From positions 4,464,001 to 4,528,000 of the forward strand of contig NZ_OX419519.1 of NCBI RefSeq assembly GCF_948472415.1: a stretch of DNA of 64,000 nucleotides, in the 5' to 3' direction. A model generated the notes under the pieces. That model was not told the origin of the DNA and ran no database searches. It saw nothing but the letters and a program-made list of their open reading frames with translations. The number at the start of each line of letters is the position of its first letter. Position 1 is the stretch's first letter. Position numbers and translations under genes: made by a program. Shown here one piece after another: positions 38,189 to 49,073 of this stretch. Source of the stretch: Kitasatospora fiedleri (GTDB lineage Bacteria; Actinomycetota; Actinomycetes; Streptomycetales; Streptomycetaceae).

Positions 38189-39218
38189 GCCGTGGGCCGC
38201 GACGGACCGCGGCCCGCTGTTCGCCCGCCTGGACGGGCCCGGACGCCCCGGCGGGCCGGGCGCCGCCGGGCCGGGGTCCGCGGCGGCGGGCGACGGGCTG
38301 CGGCCGGTAGGCGGGGCGTCGCGGCGGGCCCGGCCCGGGCGGCGTCCGGCGGCGCTGTGGCTCTCGCCGGGCGACGCCGGGCCGAGCCGGTCGATCCCGG
38401 CGCCGGGGCCGGGCGCGTTCGGCGAGCCGCTGGCCCGGCAGTTGGAGGTGCACGGCACCGCGGTGCTGCACGCCCGGATCGACGAGTGGGCGCCGACCGA
38501 CAGCGGGGGCCCGGCGCTGCGCCGGCTGCTGGGCGCGGACTGGGGCCGCTACCGGGAGCTGACCCACCCGGAGGTGAGGGCCAGGTTCGCCGCCTCCCGG
38601 GCGATGATCAAGCACGTCGCGGCCCGGGCCGTCCGGGTCCGCCCGGAGGCGATCGAGCTGGGCTACAGCCTGCACGGGCGGCCGTACCTGCGCGGCTGCG
38701 ACCAGGTGGACATCTCGCTGAGCCACACCGACGACCTGCTGTTGATCGGGCTGACCACCCGGGGGCTGATCGGGGTCGACGCGGAGGCCGCCGACCGGCC
38801 GCTGGTCGGCACCGGGGCCGAGCGACTGGTCTGCACGCCGCGCGAGTCGGCGCTACTGGCCGCGCTGCCGGAGCCGGAGCGCAACCCGGCGCTGGTGCGG
38901 CTGTGGACGCTCAAGGAGGCGTACAGCAAGGCGATCGGGCAGGGGCTGCGGTTCCGGTTCACCGAGTTCGGCTTCGAGCAGGGCGGGCCCGGCGGCGGTC
39001 CCGACCTGCTTCAGGTGCGCGGCCCGGACGGCGGCAGCGGCCCCGGCGCGGAGTGGAGCTTCGGCTCGGTGGCGCTGACCCTGCCCGGCTACGCGGCCAG
39101 TTTCGCGCTGCGGGACGCCGGGTTCGGCGCGCCGGACCCGGCGGCGGTCGGGGTGGCCTCGATGGCCGACGCGGCGCTGGCCGCGGCGATCGGGGAGTTC
39201 TACCGGCCCTGCGATTGA
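38166..39218 (+). CDS. Sfp-type 4'-phosphopantetheinyl transferase
   Basis: 350 residues from an ATG with GAGGAGGGG upstream inside the preceding gene. The catalytic part is residues about 120-310: RFAASRAMIKHVAARAV, DISLSHTDDLLLIGL, GVDAEAADR (magnesium-binding Asp/Glu) and WTLKEAYSKAIGQGL (the WxxKEA motif). The enzyme transfers phosphopantetheine from CoA to Ser of carrier domains, and would activate the discrete ACP and the six carrier domains of the assembly line. The first 100 residues are low-complexity and atypical. Its TGA lies in the palindrome that precedes the SARP gene. Confidence 0.9.
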   Translation: MTTESTTEPWAATDRGPLFARLDGPGRPGGPGAAGPGSAAAGDGLRPVGGASRRARPGRRPAALWLSPGDAGPSRSIPAPGPGAFGEPLARQLEVHGTAVLHARIDEWAPTDSGGPALRRLLGADWGRYRELTHPEVRARFAASRAMIKHVAARAVRVRPEAIELGYSLHGRPYLRGCDQVDISLSHTDDLLLIGLTTRGLIGVDAEAADRPLVGTGAERLVCTPRESALLAALPEPERNPALVRLWTLKEAYSKAIGQGLRFRFTEFGFEQGGPGGGPDLLQVRGPDGGSGPGAEWSFGSVALTLPGYAASFALRDAGFGAPDPAAVGVASMADAALAAAIGEFYRPCD

Positions 39219-39242
39219 CAAACCGTCTGGTCGGTTTTTCAA
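39215..39242. promoter_or_regulatory. ARE-like operator upstream of the SARP gene
   Basis: Imperfect 28-base palindrome with half-sites TTGACAAACCG and CGGTTTTTCAA separated by TCTGGT. The AAACCG...CGGTTT core is the usual ARE of gamma-butyrolactone receptors, and the AT-rich flanks stand out against the GC-rich surroundings. It lies about 80 bases before the SARP ATG, where AREs commonly control SARP genes. Confidence 0.7.
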
Positions 39243-39323
39243 TAGTGCTCCAAGACGACCGCGTGCCGCCGCACCGCGGCAGGACCGGTTCCGACCGTCG
39301 GTTGCGACTAGGGGGAAGTCCTG

Positions 39324-40199
39324 ATGGAAATCACGGTGTTGGGGAGATTCGGGGCCACGGAGAACGGGCTCTCGGTGGTGCCGGCGGCGGCCAAACCGCG
39401 GGCGGTGCTGGCGCTGCTGGCGCTCCACCAGGGCTCCACCGTCCCCTCCGAGACGCTGATGTCCGAAATCTGGGGCGAGGCGCCGCCGCGCAGCGCGGAC
39501 AACACCCTCCAGGGGTACGTGGTCCGGCTGCGGCGGCTGATCGGCGCCGCCTGGAGCGGGTCCGCCCCGGGCGCCCCGGACCCGAAGTGGCTGCTCCAGA
39601 CCAGGCCCGGCGGCTACTCCCTCGACCTGGCCGGCGGCGACATCGACATGCTGCGGATGCAGCGGCTGGCCGCCTCCGGCTACCGGGCCGCCGACGGCGG
39701 CGAGGACGAGCGCGCCTCGGCGCTGTTCGCCCAGGCGCTGGCGCTGTGGAGCGGCCCCGCGCTCTCCGACACCCGCACCGGCGTCCGGCTCACCGCCGAG
39801 GCGCTGCGGCTGGAGAACGTCCGGCTGTCGCTGCTGGAGCGCCGGATCGCGGCCGACATGCGGCTCGGCCGGCACCACGAGCTGATCGTCGAACTCAGCG
39901 CGCTGTGCGCCGAGTTCCCGCTGCACGAGGGCCTGCACGCGCAGCTGATGCGGGCGCTGCACCGCACCGGCGGGCGCTGGCGGGCGCTGGAGGTCTACCA
40001 GCGGTTGCGCACCGCGCTGATCGACCAGCTCGGCCTCGACCCGTGCGCCGAGGTCCGGGCCGCCCACCAGGCGGTGCTGGAGTCGGAGACCCCGACCGCG
40101 GCACCCGCCCGCACCCCGTATCCGGCCGGCCGTCCCACCCCGTACCCGGCCGGCCGTCCCGCGCCGTACCCGGCCGGCCGGTTGGCCCCGGCCAGCTAG
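39324..40199 (+). CDS. SARP-family transcriptional activator
   Basis: 291 residues, ATG with AGGGGGA seven bases upstream. The N-terminal OmpR-type winged helix (residues about 1-95) opens MEITVLGRFGATENG and includes AKPRAVLALLALHQGSTVPS, then NTLQGYVVRLRRLIG; the bacterial transcriptional activation domain follows through ALYQxLR-like EVYQRLRTALIDQLGLDP. There is no ATPase or TPR part, so it is a small SARP such as ActII-4. It should activate the biosynthetic genes. The C-terminus has three PYPAGRP repeats and ends in a TAG that is part of the CTAG flanking a MITE, so the protein is not truncated by that insertion. Confidence 0.92.
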   Translation: MEITVLGRFGATENGLSVVPAAAKPRAVLALLALHQGSTVPSETLMSEIWGEAPPRSADNTLQGYVVRLRRLIGAAWSGSAPGAPDPKWLLQTRPGGYSLDLAGGDIDMLRMQRLAASGYRAADGGEDERASALFAQALALWSGPALSDTRTGVRLTAEALRLENVRLSLLERRIAADMRLGRHHELIVELSALCAEFPLHEGLHAQLMRALHRTGGRWRALEVYQRLRTALIDQLGLDPCAEVRAAHQAVLESETPTAAPARTPYPAGRPTPYPAGRPAPYPAGRLAPAS

Positions 40200-40360
40200 G
40201 CCCTGTCCGGTCGATCTTGCCGGGCGCACGACGCCGGATCATCCCGGCTGGAAGCACCGGCGAAACACCCGAGTACACCCAGTACGAGGGCGTTCCGCCG
40301 GCACTCCCAGCCGGGCGCCCGGCGCCGCGCGCTGATCCGACAAGATCGACCGGACAGGGC
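40200..40360. mobile_element. 161-bp MITE with 20-bp terminal inverted repeats, CTAG target duplication
   Basis: GCCCTGTCCGGTCGATCTTG at the left end is perfectly repeated in reverse at 40341-40360. CTAG flanks both ends (40196-40199 and 40361-40364), which is the target duplication of IS5-family-like transposases. No transposase is encoded; the inside holds a second, imperfect palindrome (about 40245-40310). It is a non-autonomous element inserted between the SARP stop codon and its hairpin. Confidence 0.85.
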
Positions 40361-40372
40361 CTAGCGCCCGTC

Positions 40373-40443
40373 CCCCGGCCCCGGCCGGGCGCACGTCCCC
40401 CGCCCCGAGCGGGCGGGTGTCGCGCGTCCGGCCGGGGCCGGGG
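40373..40443 (+). terminator. Hairpin terminator of the SARP gene
   Basis: Perfect 16-base arms CCCCGGCCCCGGCCGG (40373-40388) and its complement (40428-40443) enclose a smaller stem, CGCCC with GGGCG. It was probably just behind the SARP stop before the MITE inserted. Confidence 0.55.
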
Positions 40444-40533
40444 AGGGGCTCGGCCCCGAGCGAGGCGGTCGCACACCGAGCGGCCGCGAACCACCCGCGT
40501 GTCAGGCGCGGCAGATCCGGAGGAGGAGCCGCC

Positions 40534-41232
40534 ATGGCGGAGCGCAGGCCCAAGCAGGAGCGGGCCGAACAGACCCAGCGGGCGCTGGTCGAGGCGGCTG
40601 CCGAGGTGTTCGCGGCGCACGGCTACACCGGCACCAACCTGGGCCGGATCTGCGAGTTGGCCGGCACCAGCAAGGGGGCGCTGTACTTCCACTTCGCCAC
40701 CAAGGACGACCTGGCCGCGGCCGTGGTGGCCGCCTACCAGCGCTCGGTGGCCGAGCTGTCGGACCGCCTGCTGGCCGAGGACCCGGCCTCCCCGATGGAC
40801 CGACTGGTCGAGCTGTCCTACGAGTTCGCGATACGCCTGCGCGAGGACGCGCTGACCAGGGCCGCCGCCCGGCTGAGCGCCGGCAGCGCCCCCGACCCGC
40901 GGGACCCGGCGGACTTCGCCCAGGGCTGGCTGGAGCTGGCCCGCGAACTGCTGGTCCGCGCCCAGCGGTCGGGCGAGCTGCGGGACGGGGTGGCGCCGGC
41001 CGCGATCGGCAGCACCGTGCTGGCGGTCTCCTACGGCATGCGGCTGCTCGAACCGAACCGCGACGGGGTCGAGGACCGGCTCGCCGAGAGCTGGGACCTG
41101 CTGCTACCCGGCCTGGTCTCGGACGAGGTGCTGGAACGCCTCGGGGCAGTGAGAGCAACTGAACTGACGGGTAATCAGTTGATTTCCCCGGCTCGTTCGG
41201 AGCGTCCGGAACCGGCCGCCTCAAACGGCTGA
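40534..41232 (+). CDS. Second gamma-butyrolactone-receptor-like TetR regulator
   Basis: 232 residues from an ATG with AGGAGG eight bases upstream; a longer frame begins in the hairpin region. The N-terminus (RAEQTQRALVEAAAEVFAAH, then GTNLGRICELAGTSKGALYF) is again of ArpA/ScbR type. The C-terminal domain differs from the first receptor, for example RLSAGSAPDPRDPADFAQGW. In other systems the second homologue is often a pseudo-receptor that binds antibiotics or other butenolides rather than the cognate butyrolactone; which role applies here is open. It is followed directly by the afsA-like gene. Confidence 0.85.
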   Translation: MAERRPKQERAEQTQRALVEAAAEVFAAHGYTGTNLGRICELAGTSKGALYFHFATKDDLAAAVVAAYQRSVAELSDRLLAEDPASPMDRLVELSYEFAIRLREDALTRAAARLSAGSAPDPRDPADFAQGWLELARELLVRAQRSGELRDGVAPAAIGSTVLAVSYGMRLLEPNRDGVEDRLAESWDLLLPGLVSDEVLERLGAVRATELTGNQLISPARSERPEPAASNG

Positions 41233-41256
41233 CAAAAAACCGGCCGGTATGTATTT
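41232..41256. promoter_or_regulatory. ARE-like operator upstream of the afsA-like gene
   Basis: ACAAAAAACCGGCCGGTATG is the left and central part; the perfect ACCGGCCGGT palindrome has AT-rich flanks on both sides. It lies 50 bases before the afsA-like ATG, starting at the stop codon of the preceding TetR gene, and fits the receptor-binding pattern. Confidence 0.6.
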
Positions 41257-41305
41257 TCTTCCCTGCCAGGCCCGCACACCCACCTCTCGACGGGGGAGAA
41301 GAGCC

Positions 41306-42214
41306 ATGCGTACGCCGACCCGGGAAGCCGTCCGCTCCGAGGAGCCCGGCTTCTCCCAGACCGTCCCGCGCGCCCTGGTCCACCGGGCCGCGATCAGCGA
41401 AGTCCTGCTCACCGACTGGCTGCGCACCGACCGGGACGAGTTCACCGTCGCCGCGCAGTGGCCCCGGGCGCACGCGTACCACACCCCGGTCGGCGGCTGC
41501 CACGACCCGCTGCTGGCCGCCGAGACGGTCCGCCAGGCCAGCATGCTGGTCAGCCATGCCGGCTACGACGTCCCGCTCGGCAGCGCCTTCCTGACCCGCT
41601 CGCTCTCCTACCTGGTCGAACCGGACGGGCTGCGGCAGGACGACCGCCCGCTCAACCTGGTCGTCCGGGTCTCCTGCCGGCCGCTCAAGCTGAGAGCGGG
41701 CCGGCCGCGCGAGATGCGCACCGACGTGACGCTCTACCGCGACGGCGAGGCGATCGGCTCCGGCCACGCCGAGTTCACCGTCGTCGAACCGGCCGCCTAC
41801 GCCCGGCTGCGCCCGGCGGACCGGATCGCCCCGGCCGACCCGCTGGCCCCGCCGGTCGCCCCCGGGTCGGTCGGCCGGTACCGGGCCGCCGACGTGGTGC
41901 TGGCCGAGCACCCGGCGGGCGGGGGCTGGCTGCTGCGCGCCGACCAGAGCCACCCGGTGCTGTTCGACCACCCGGTCGACCACGTGCCCGGCGCGCTGCT
42001 GCTGGAGGCCGCCCGGCAGGCCGCGGTGCTCGAACTCGGGCCGGTGCTGCCGTACGGCATGCACACCGTCTTCCACCGCTACGTGGAGTTCGCCGGGGCG
42101 GCCGTGGTCAGCGCCGAGCCCGAGCCGGCCGACGGGCCGGGGCTGCGGGTGCAGGTCGTCCAGGCCGGGCGGGTGGCGGCGCTCTCCCGGGTGCTGGTCC
42201 GTGCGTCCGGCTGA
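41306..42214 (+). CDS. AfsA/ScbA-like gamma-butyrolactone synthase
   Basis: 302 residues from an ATG after GGGGGAGA. The protein has two hotdog-like A-factor biosynthesis repeats. Each keeps the conserved Glu-x-x-Arg pair: E73/R76 in HDPLLAAETVRQ and E234/R237 in DHVPGALLLEAARQ, the latter corresponding to essential residues of ScbA. FTVAAQWPRAHAYH and VPxGSAFLTRSLSYLV-like stretches also match. AfsA-type enzymes condense a beta-ketoacyl group from ACP with dihydroxyacetone phosphate, the first step of butyrolactone signalling. The gene follows an ARE-like palindrome and overlaps the epimerase gene by 14 bases. Confidence 0.9.
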   Translation: MRTPTREAVRSEEPGFSQTVPRALVHRAAISEVLLTDWLRTDRDEFTVAAQWPRAHAYHTPVGGCHDPLLAAETVRQASMLVSHAGYDVPLGSAFLTRSLSYLVEPDGLRQDDRPLNLVVRVSCRPLKLRAGRPREMRTDVTLYRDGEAIGSGHAEFTVVEPAAYARLRPADRIAPADPLAPPVAPGSVGRYRAADVVLAEHPAGGGWLLRADQSHPVLFDHPVDHVPGALLLEAARQAAVLELGPVLPYGMHTVFHRYVEFAGAAVVSAEPEPADGPGLRVQVVQAGRVAALSRVLVRASG

Positions 42215-43235
42215 CCCGGCCGCCCGCCGGGGCGCCGTCCTGCTGACCGGGGCGAGCGGGTTCGTCGGCGGCGCGGTCCGCACCGAACTCGCCGCCCGGG
42301 GCGGCGGCCCGGTCCGGCTGGCGGTCCGCTCCGGCGGCGGCCCGACCGGCCCGGACGAGCAGCCGCGCACCGCCGACCTGACCCGGCCCGACACGCTGCG
42401 CGGCCTGTGCACCGGCGTGGACACCGTGCTGCACCTGGCCTCGCTGGTCAGCGGCGAGCCCGCGCAGTGCCGGGCGGTCAACACCGACGGCACCGCGGCG
42501 CTGCTCGCCGAGGCGGCCCGCGCCGGGGTGCGGCGCTTCGTGCTGCTCTCCACCACCGCGGTGTACGGCCCCGGCCCGCACCGCGGCCCCGCCGAGGACG
42601 ACCTGCGTCCCGCGCCGGTCTCCGCGGCGAGCGCCACCCGGCTGGCCGCCGAGCGCCTGGTGCTGGCCGCGGGCGGGACGGTGCTGCGTGCCCCGCTGGT
42701 CTACGGCGCCGGCGACGCCTGGGTGGTGCCCGGCGCGGCCGCGCTGCTGGCCGCCGTCCCCGCCCTGCCGGACGGCGGCACCGCCCTGCTGTCGCTGGTC
42801 GACGTCCGCGAACTGGCCGCCGTCGTCGCCGACCTGGCCGAACTGCCGCCGGATGCGTGGGCGGCCCGGGCGGCCGGGCGGGTGCACCACGTCACCGACG
42901 GCGCGCCCGTCCGCGCGGCCGACCTGCTGGCCGCCGTCAGCCGGGCGGCCGGGCGGCCGGTGCCCGCGCGGGCGCTGCCGGCCGACGCGTGCTTCCGGCT
43001 GTTCGACGCGGCGGGCGGACGGCTGAGCCGACGTCAGTTCGACCTGCTGGCGGTGGACCACTGGTACGCGGACGGGCGGCTGCGCTCCTGGCTGCGCCGC
43101 CCGTCCGGGCCCGGTTTCGCGGCCCGCTTCGCCGACCATCATGACTGGTACTGCTCAAGGTTGACGCAAGCCGCCGCCCAGGGGCGTTCGCGAGTGTCAC
43201 AGGGCCGAGCCGGACACCCGCGGACCCACCTCTAG
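42201..43235 (+). CDS. NAD-dependent epimerase/dehydratase family protein (butyrolactone tailoring?)
   Basis: 344 residues from a GTG inside the end of the afsA-like gene. It is an extended short-chain dehydrogenase: VLLTGASGFVGGAV is the dinucleotide-binding motif, VLHLASLVSG the usual NxAA-region equivalent, and LLSTTAVYGPGP precedes the active site; the canonical Tyr-x-x-x-Lys is not obvious (SAASATRLAAERL lies where it is expected), so catalysis may be altered. LRAPLVYGAGD follows. Genes of this family accompany afsA homologues in several streptomycetes and modify the butyrolactone precursor. That role here is inferred from position only. Confidence 0.75.
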   Translation: MRPADPAARRGAVLLTGASGFVGGAVRTELAARGGGPVRLAVRSGGGPTGPDEQPRTADLTRPDTLRGLCTGVDTVLHLASLVSGEPAQCRAVNTDGTAALLAEAARAGVRRFVLLSTTAVYGPGPHRGPAEDDLRPAPVSAASATRLAAERLVLAAGGTVLRAPLVYGAGDAWVVPGAAALLAAVPALPDGGTALLSLVDVRELAAVVADLAELPPDAWAARAAGRVHHVTDGAPVRAADLLAAVSRAAGRPVPARALPADACFRLFDAAGGRLSRRQFDLLAVDHWYADGRLRSWLRRPSGPGFAARFADHHDWYCSRLTQAAAQGRSRVSQGRAGHPRTHL

Positions 43236-43245
43236 GAGAGAAGCA

Positions 43246-44805
43246 ATGACAGCCGACGCACCGACCGCACCGGAGGACCAGGGCCACCCCCGGCGGTGGG
43301 CGATCCTCATCGTGCTCTCGCTCTGCGTGTTCCTGGTCGCCATCGACAACACCGTGCTGAATGTCGCGCTGCCCTCGATCAGCGAGCAGCTGCACGCCTC
43401 CAACCGCGCCCTGCAGTGGATGGTCGACGCCTACTCGCTGGTCTTCGCCGGCCTGCTGATGACCGCCGGCAGCCTCTCCGACCGGCACGGCCGCAAGAAG
43501 CTCCTGATCGTCGGCCTGGTCTTCTTCGGCGGCGCCTCGGCCGCCGCCGCGTTCGCGCAGGACACCGGCACGCTGATCGGCATGCGCGGGCTGATGGGCA
43601 TCGGCGGCGCCTTCCTGATGCCCAGCACCCTGGCCATCCTGGTGCAGGTCTTCCACGAGCGGGACCGGCAGCGGGCGATCGCCATCTGGGGCACCGCCTC
43701 GGCGCTCGGCATCGCGCTCGGCCCGGTGATCGGCGGCGTCCTGGTCAGCCACTTCTGGTGGGGCTCGGTGTTCCTGGTCAACGTGCCGATCGGCATCGCG
43801 GCGGTGGTCGCCGTCGCGGTCCTGGTGCCGGAGACCCGCGACCTGGGCGCCCGCCGCACCGACCTGCCCGGCGCGCTGCTCTCCACGCTGGCGATGTCCT
43901 CGCTGGTGTACGGCGTGGTGCAGCTCTCCGAGCACGGCTGGTACTCGCCGCAGGTGTGGGGCCCGCTGGTCGGGGCGGCGGTGGCCGCGGCGCTGTTCGT
44001 CTGGCGGCAGGCCCGGGCCGAGTCGCCGATGGTCGAGCTGTCCATGGTCCTCTCGCCGCGCTTCATCGGTGCCGCGCTCTCCGGCGCGCTGCTGATGTTC
44101 GCCCTGGTCGGCTCGGTGTTCGTGCTCACCCAGCACCTCCAACTGGTGCTCGGCTACAGCCCGTTGCGGGCCGGGTTCGCCACCGTCCCGGTCGCGCTCG
44201 CGGTGATGGTGACGGCGCCGCTCTCCCCGGCGATCACCCAGCGGATCGGGGTGCGCACCACGGTCGCGATCGGCCTGGTGGTGCTGGCCACCGGCATGGT
44301 GCTGTTCGCCACCCTCGCCCCGCGGGCCGGGTACCGGCCGGTGCTGGCCGGCCTGCTGGTGCTCGGCTGCGGCATCGGCCTGGCCACCGCGCCGGTCAGC
44401 GACGCGCTGATGAGCTCGGCGCCCAAGGAGAAGGCCGGCCTGGCCTCGGCCTCCAACGACACCGTCCAGGAGCTGGGTTCGGCGCTCGGCGTGGCCCTCG
44501 CGGGCAGCGCGCTGGCCGCCGGGTACGCCGACGGGCTGCCCGCCGGACTGCCCGACTCGGCCCGCAGGTCACTGGCCGGGGCGCTCGAGTTCGCGGGCCT
44601 CCAGGGCCCGGCGGGCGGCGCGCTGGCCGAGCACGCCAGGTACGCCTTCGGCAGCGGCATGCGGCTGTCGATGCTGATCTGCGCGGGCGTCGCGCTGATC
44701 GGCGCGGTCTGCGCCTTCCTGATGCTGCCCTCCCGCGTCCCCCCGCAGGACGAGCCGGCCGAGACGCCGGCCGCGGTCGGCCCGGACCCGCTCGGCGTCG
44801 CCTGA
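43246..44805 (+). CDS. MFS exporter, DHA2 (EmrB/QacA) family
   Basis: 519 residues with about 14 membrane helices; ATG after AGGAGAG. Diagnostic segments are FLVAIDNTVLNVALPSI (motif D1 of the 14-helix family), GSLSDRHGRKKLL (motif A), and GTASALGIALGPVIGGVLV (antiporter motif C). Such proton-driven exporters usually carry the cluster's own product or give resistance. It lies ten bases behind the epimerase gene and is followed by a strong hairpin, so it closes the signalling operon rather than opening the assembly-line operon. Confidence 0.9.
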   Translation: MTADAPTAPEDQGHPRRWAILIVLSLCVFLVAIDNTVLNVALPSISEQLHASNRALQWMVDAYSLVFAGLLMTAGSLSDRHGRKKLLIVGLVFFGGASAAAAFAQDTGTLIGMRGLMGIGGAFLMPSTLAILVQVFHERDRQRAIAIWGTASALGIALGPVIGGVLVSHFWWGSVFLVNVPIGIAAVVAVAVLVPETRDLGARRTDLPGALLSTLAMSSLVYGVVQLSEHGWYSPQVWGPLVGAAVAAALFVWRQARAESPMVELSMVLSPRFIGAALSGALLMFALVGSVFVLTQHLQLVLGYSPLRAGFATVPVALAVMVTAPLSPAITQRIGVRTTVAIGLVVLATGMVLFATLAPRAGYRPVLAGLLVLGCGIGLATAPVSDALMSSAPKEKAGLASASNDTVQELGSALGVALAGSALAAGYADGLPAGLPDSARRSLAGALEFAGLQGPAGGALAEHARYAFGSGMRLSMLICAGVALIGAVCAFLMLPSRVPPQDEPAETPAAVGPDPLGVA

Positions 44806-44826
44806 CGCGCCGTCGATTCCGTTCTC

Positions 44827-44864
44827 CCGCAGGGCCTTCCGGGCGTGTCCGGAAGGCCCTGCGG
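44827..44864 (+). terminator. Hairpin terminator after the MFS gene
   Basis: CCGCAGGGCCTTCCGG and its exact complement form a 16-bp stem with a 6-base loop, 22 bases behind the MFS stop. Confidence 0.8.
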
Positions 44865-44887
44865 CGTTCCCCGGCCGTCCCCGGCGC

Positions 44888-44967
44888 GGTGCGGACGCGG
44901 GTGCAGGTGCGGGTGCGGGTGCGGACACGGGTGCAGGTGCAGGTGCGGACACGGGTGCAGGTGCAGG
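44888..44967. repeat. GTGCGG/GTGCAG minisatellite (24-bp period)
   Basis: Hexamers GTGCGG, GTGCAG and ACACGG alternate; the 24-base unit TGCGGACACGGGTGCAGGTGCAGG occurs twice exactly at its end, preceded by diverged copies. It lies between the MFS hairpin and the SnoaL-like gene. Confidence 0.75.
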
Positions 44968-45054
44968 AAAGGAACGGGCCAGCCCGGCTCAAGGTGCCGA
45001 TCGCACAGTAGCTGCGCACGGAGAGACGAAACCCATCACCGAGGAGTACCGAAC

Positions 45055-45507
45055 ATGAGCTGGGACGCCGAGAAGGCCCTCGTCGAGCGCTACGTCGAAG
45101 AGGTCCTCAACAAGGGCAACACCGCGATCGTCGACGAGCTGTTCGCCGTCGACTTCGAGGGCGAGGCCAAGGACGAGGTGCTGGAGCTGGAGACCAAGCC
45201 GGGCGGCCTGGCCGCCGTCTCCGCCGCCGTCTCCGAGCTGCGCACCATCGTGCCGGACCTGTCCTACGAGGTGGAGAACATCCACAAGGACGGCGACCTG
45301 GTGCGGCTCACCTACATCGCCAGCGGCACCCACGAGGGCCGGCTGATGGGCCAGGAGGCCACCGGCCGCCCGATCCGCATCAAGGGCGACGGCTGGGTCC
45401 GGATCGTCGACGGCCGGATCGTGGCCGGCGGCAGCGACTGGGACCCGAACGAGCTGGCCGCCCAGCTCGGCATCGAGCTCCCGGCCGAGGCCCCCGCCGC
45501 GGTCTGA
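45055..45507 (+). CDS. SnoaL-like (ester cyclase / NTF2-fold) protein
   Basis: 150 residues from an ATG with GAGGAG eight bases upstream. The sequence fits the SnoaL-like branch of the NTF2 fold: KALVERYVEEVLNKGN and VDELFAVDFEGEAKDEVLE at the start, LSYEVENIHKDGDLVRLTY in the middle and a RIVDGRIVAGGSDWDPNELA ending. Members include polyketide cyclases and many proteins of unknown function. The conserved His/Asp pair of true SnoaL is not certain here. It sits alone, between two hairpins, directly ahead of the first PKS gene. Confidence 0.75.
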   Translation: MSWDAEKALVERYVEEVLNKGNTAIVDELFAVDFEGEAKDEVLELETKPGGLAAVSAAVSELRTIVPDLSYEVENIHKDGDLVRLTYIASGTHEGRLMGQEATGRPIRIKGDGWVRIVDGRIVAGGSDWDPNELAAQLGIELPAEAPAAV

Positions 45508-45519
45508 CCGCGCCGCCCG

Positions 45520-45573
45520 CACCACCCGTACCGCTGCGCACCACCCGTACCGCTGCGCACCACCCGTACCGCG
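45520..45573. repeat. Three 19-bp tandem repeats
   Basis: CACCACCCGTACCGCTGCG occurs with an exact 19-base period about 2.8 times in the gap between the SnoaL-like and PKS genes. Confidence 0.85.
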
Positions 45574-45579
45574 GACCCC

Positions 45580-45613
45580 GGCCGGGTCCGGGCCGAGCGG
45601 CCCGGACCCGGCC
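45580..45613 (+). terminator. Hairpin between SnoaL-like gene and PKS gene
   Basis: GGCCGGGTCCGGGCCG and its exact complement, 16 bp, with two bases between them. It should end the SnoaL transcript; its nearness to the PKS start (38 bases) could alternatively mean attenuation. Confidence 0.65.
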
Positions 45614-45650
45614 CGTACCCCTCTCTCGTCCGAACCAGCCGGAGGCAGGA

Positions 45651-49069
<3,419 letters not shown>

Positions 49070-49073
<4 letters not shown>

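Noticed and set aside
40200..40360. Attachment site or full insertion sequence
   Set aside because: No integrase, transposase or tRNA gene is present; 161 bp with inverted ends and a 4-bp duplication fits a MITE.
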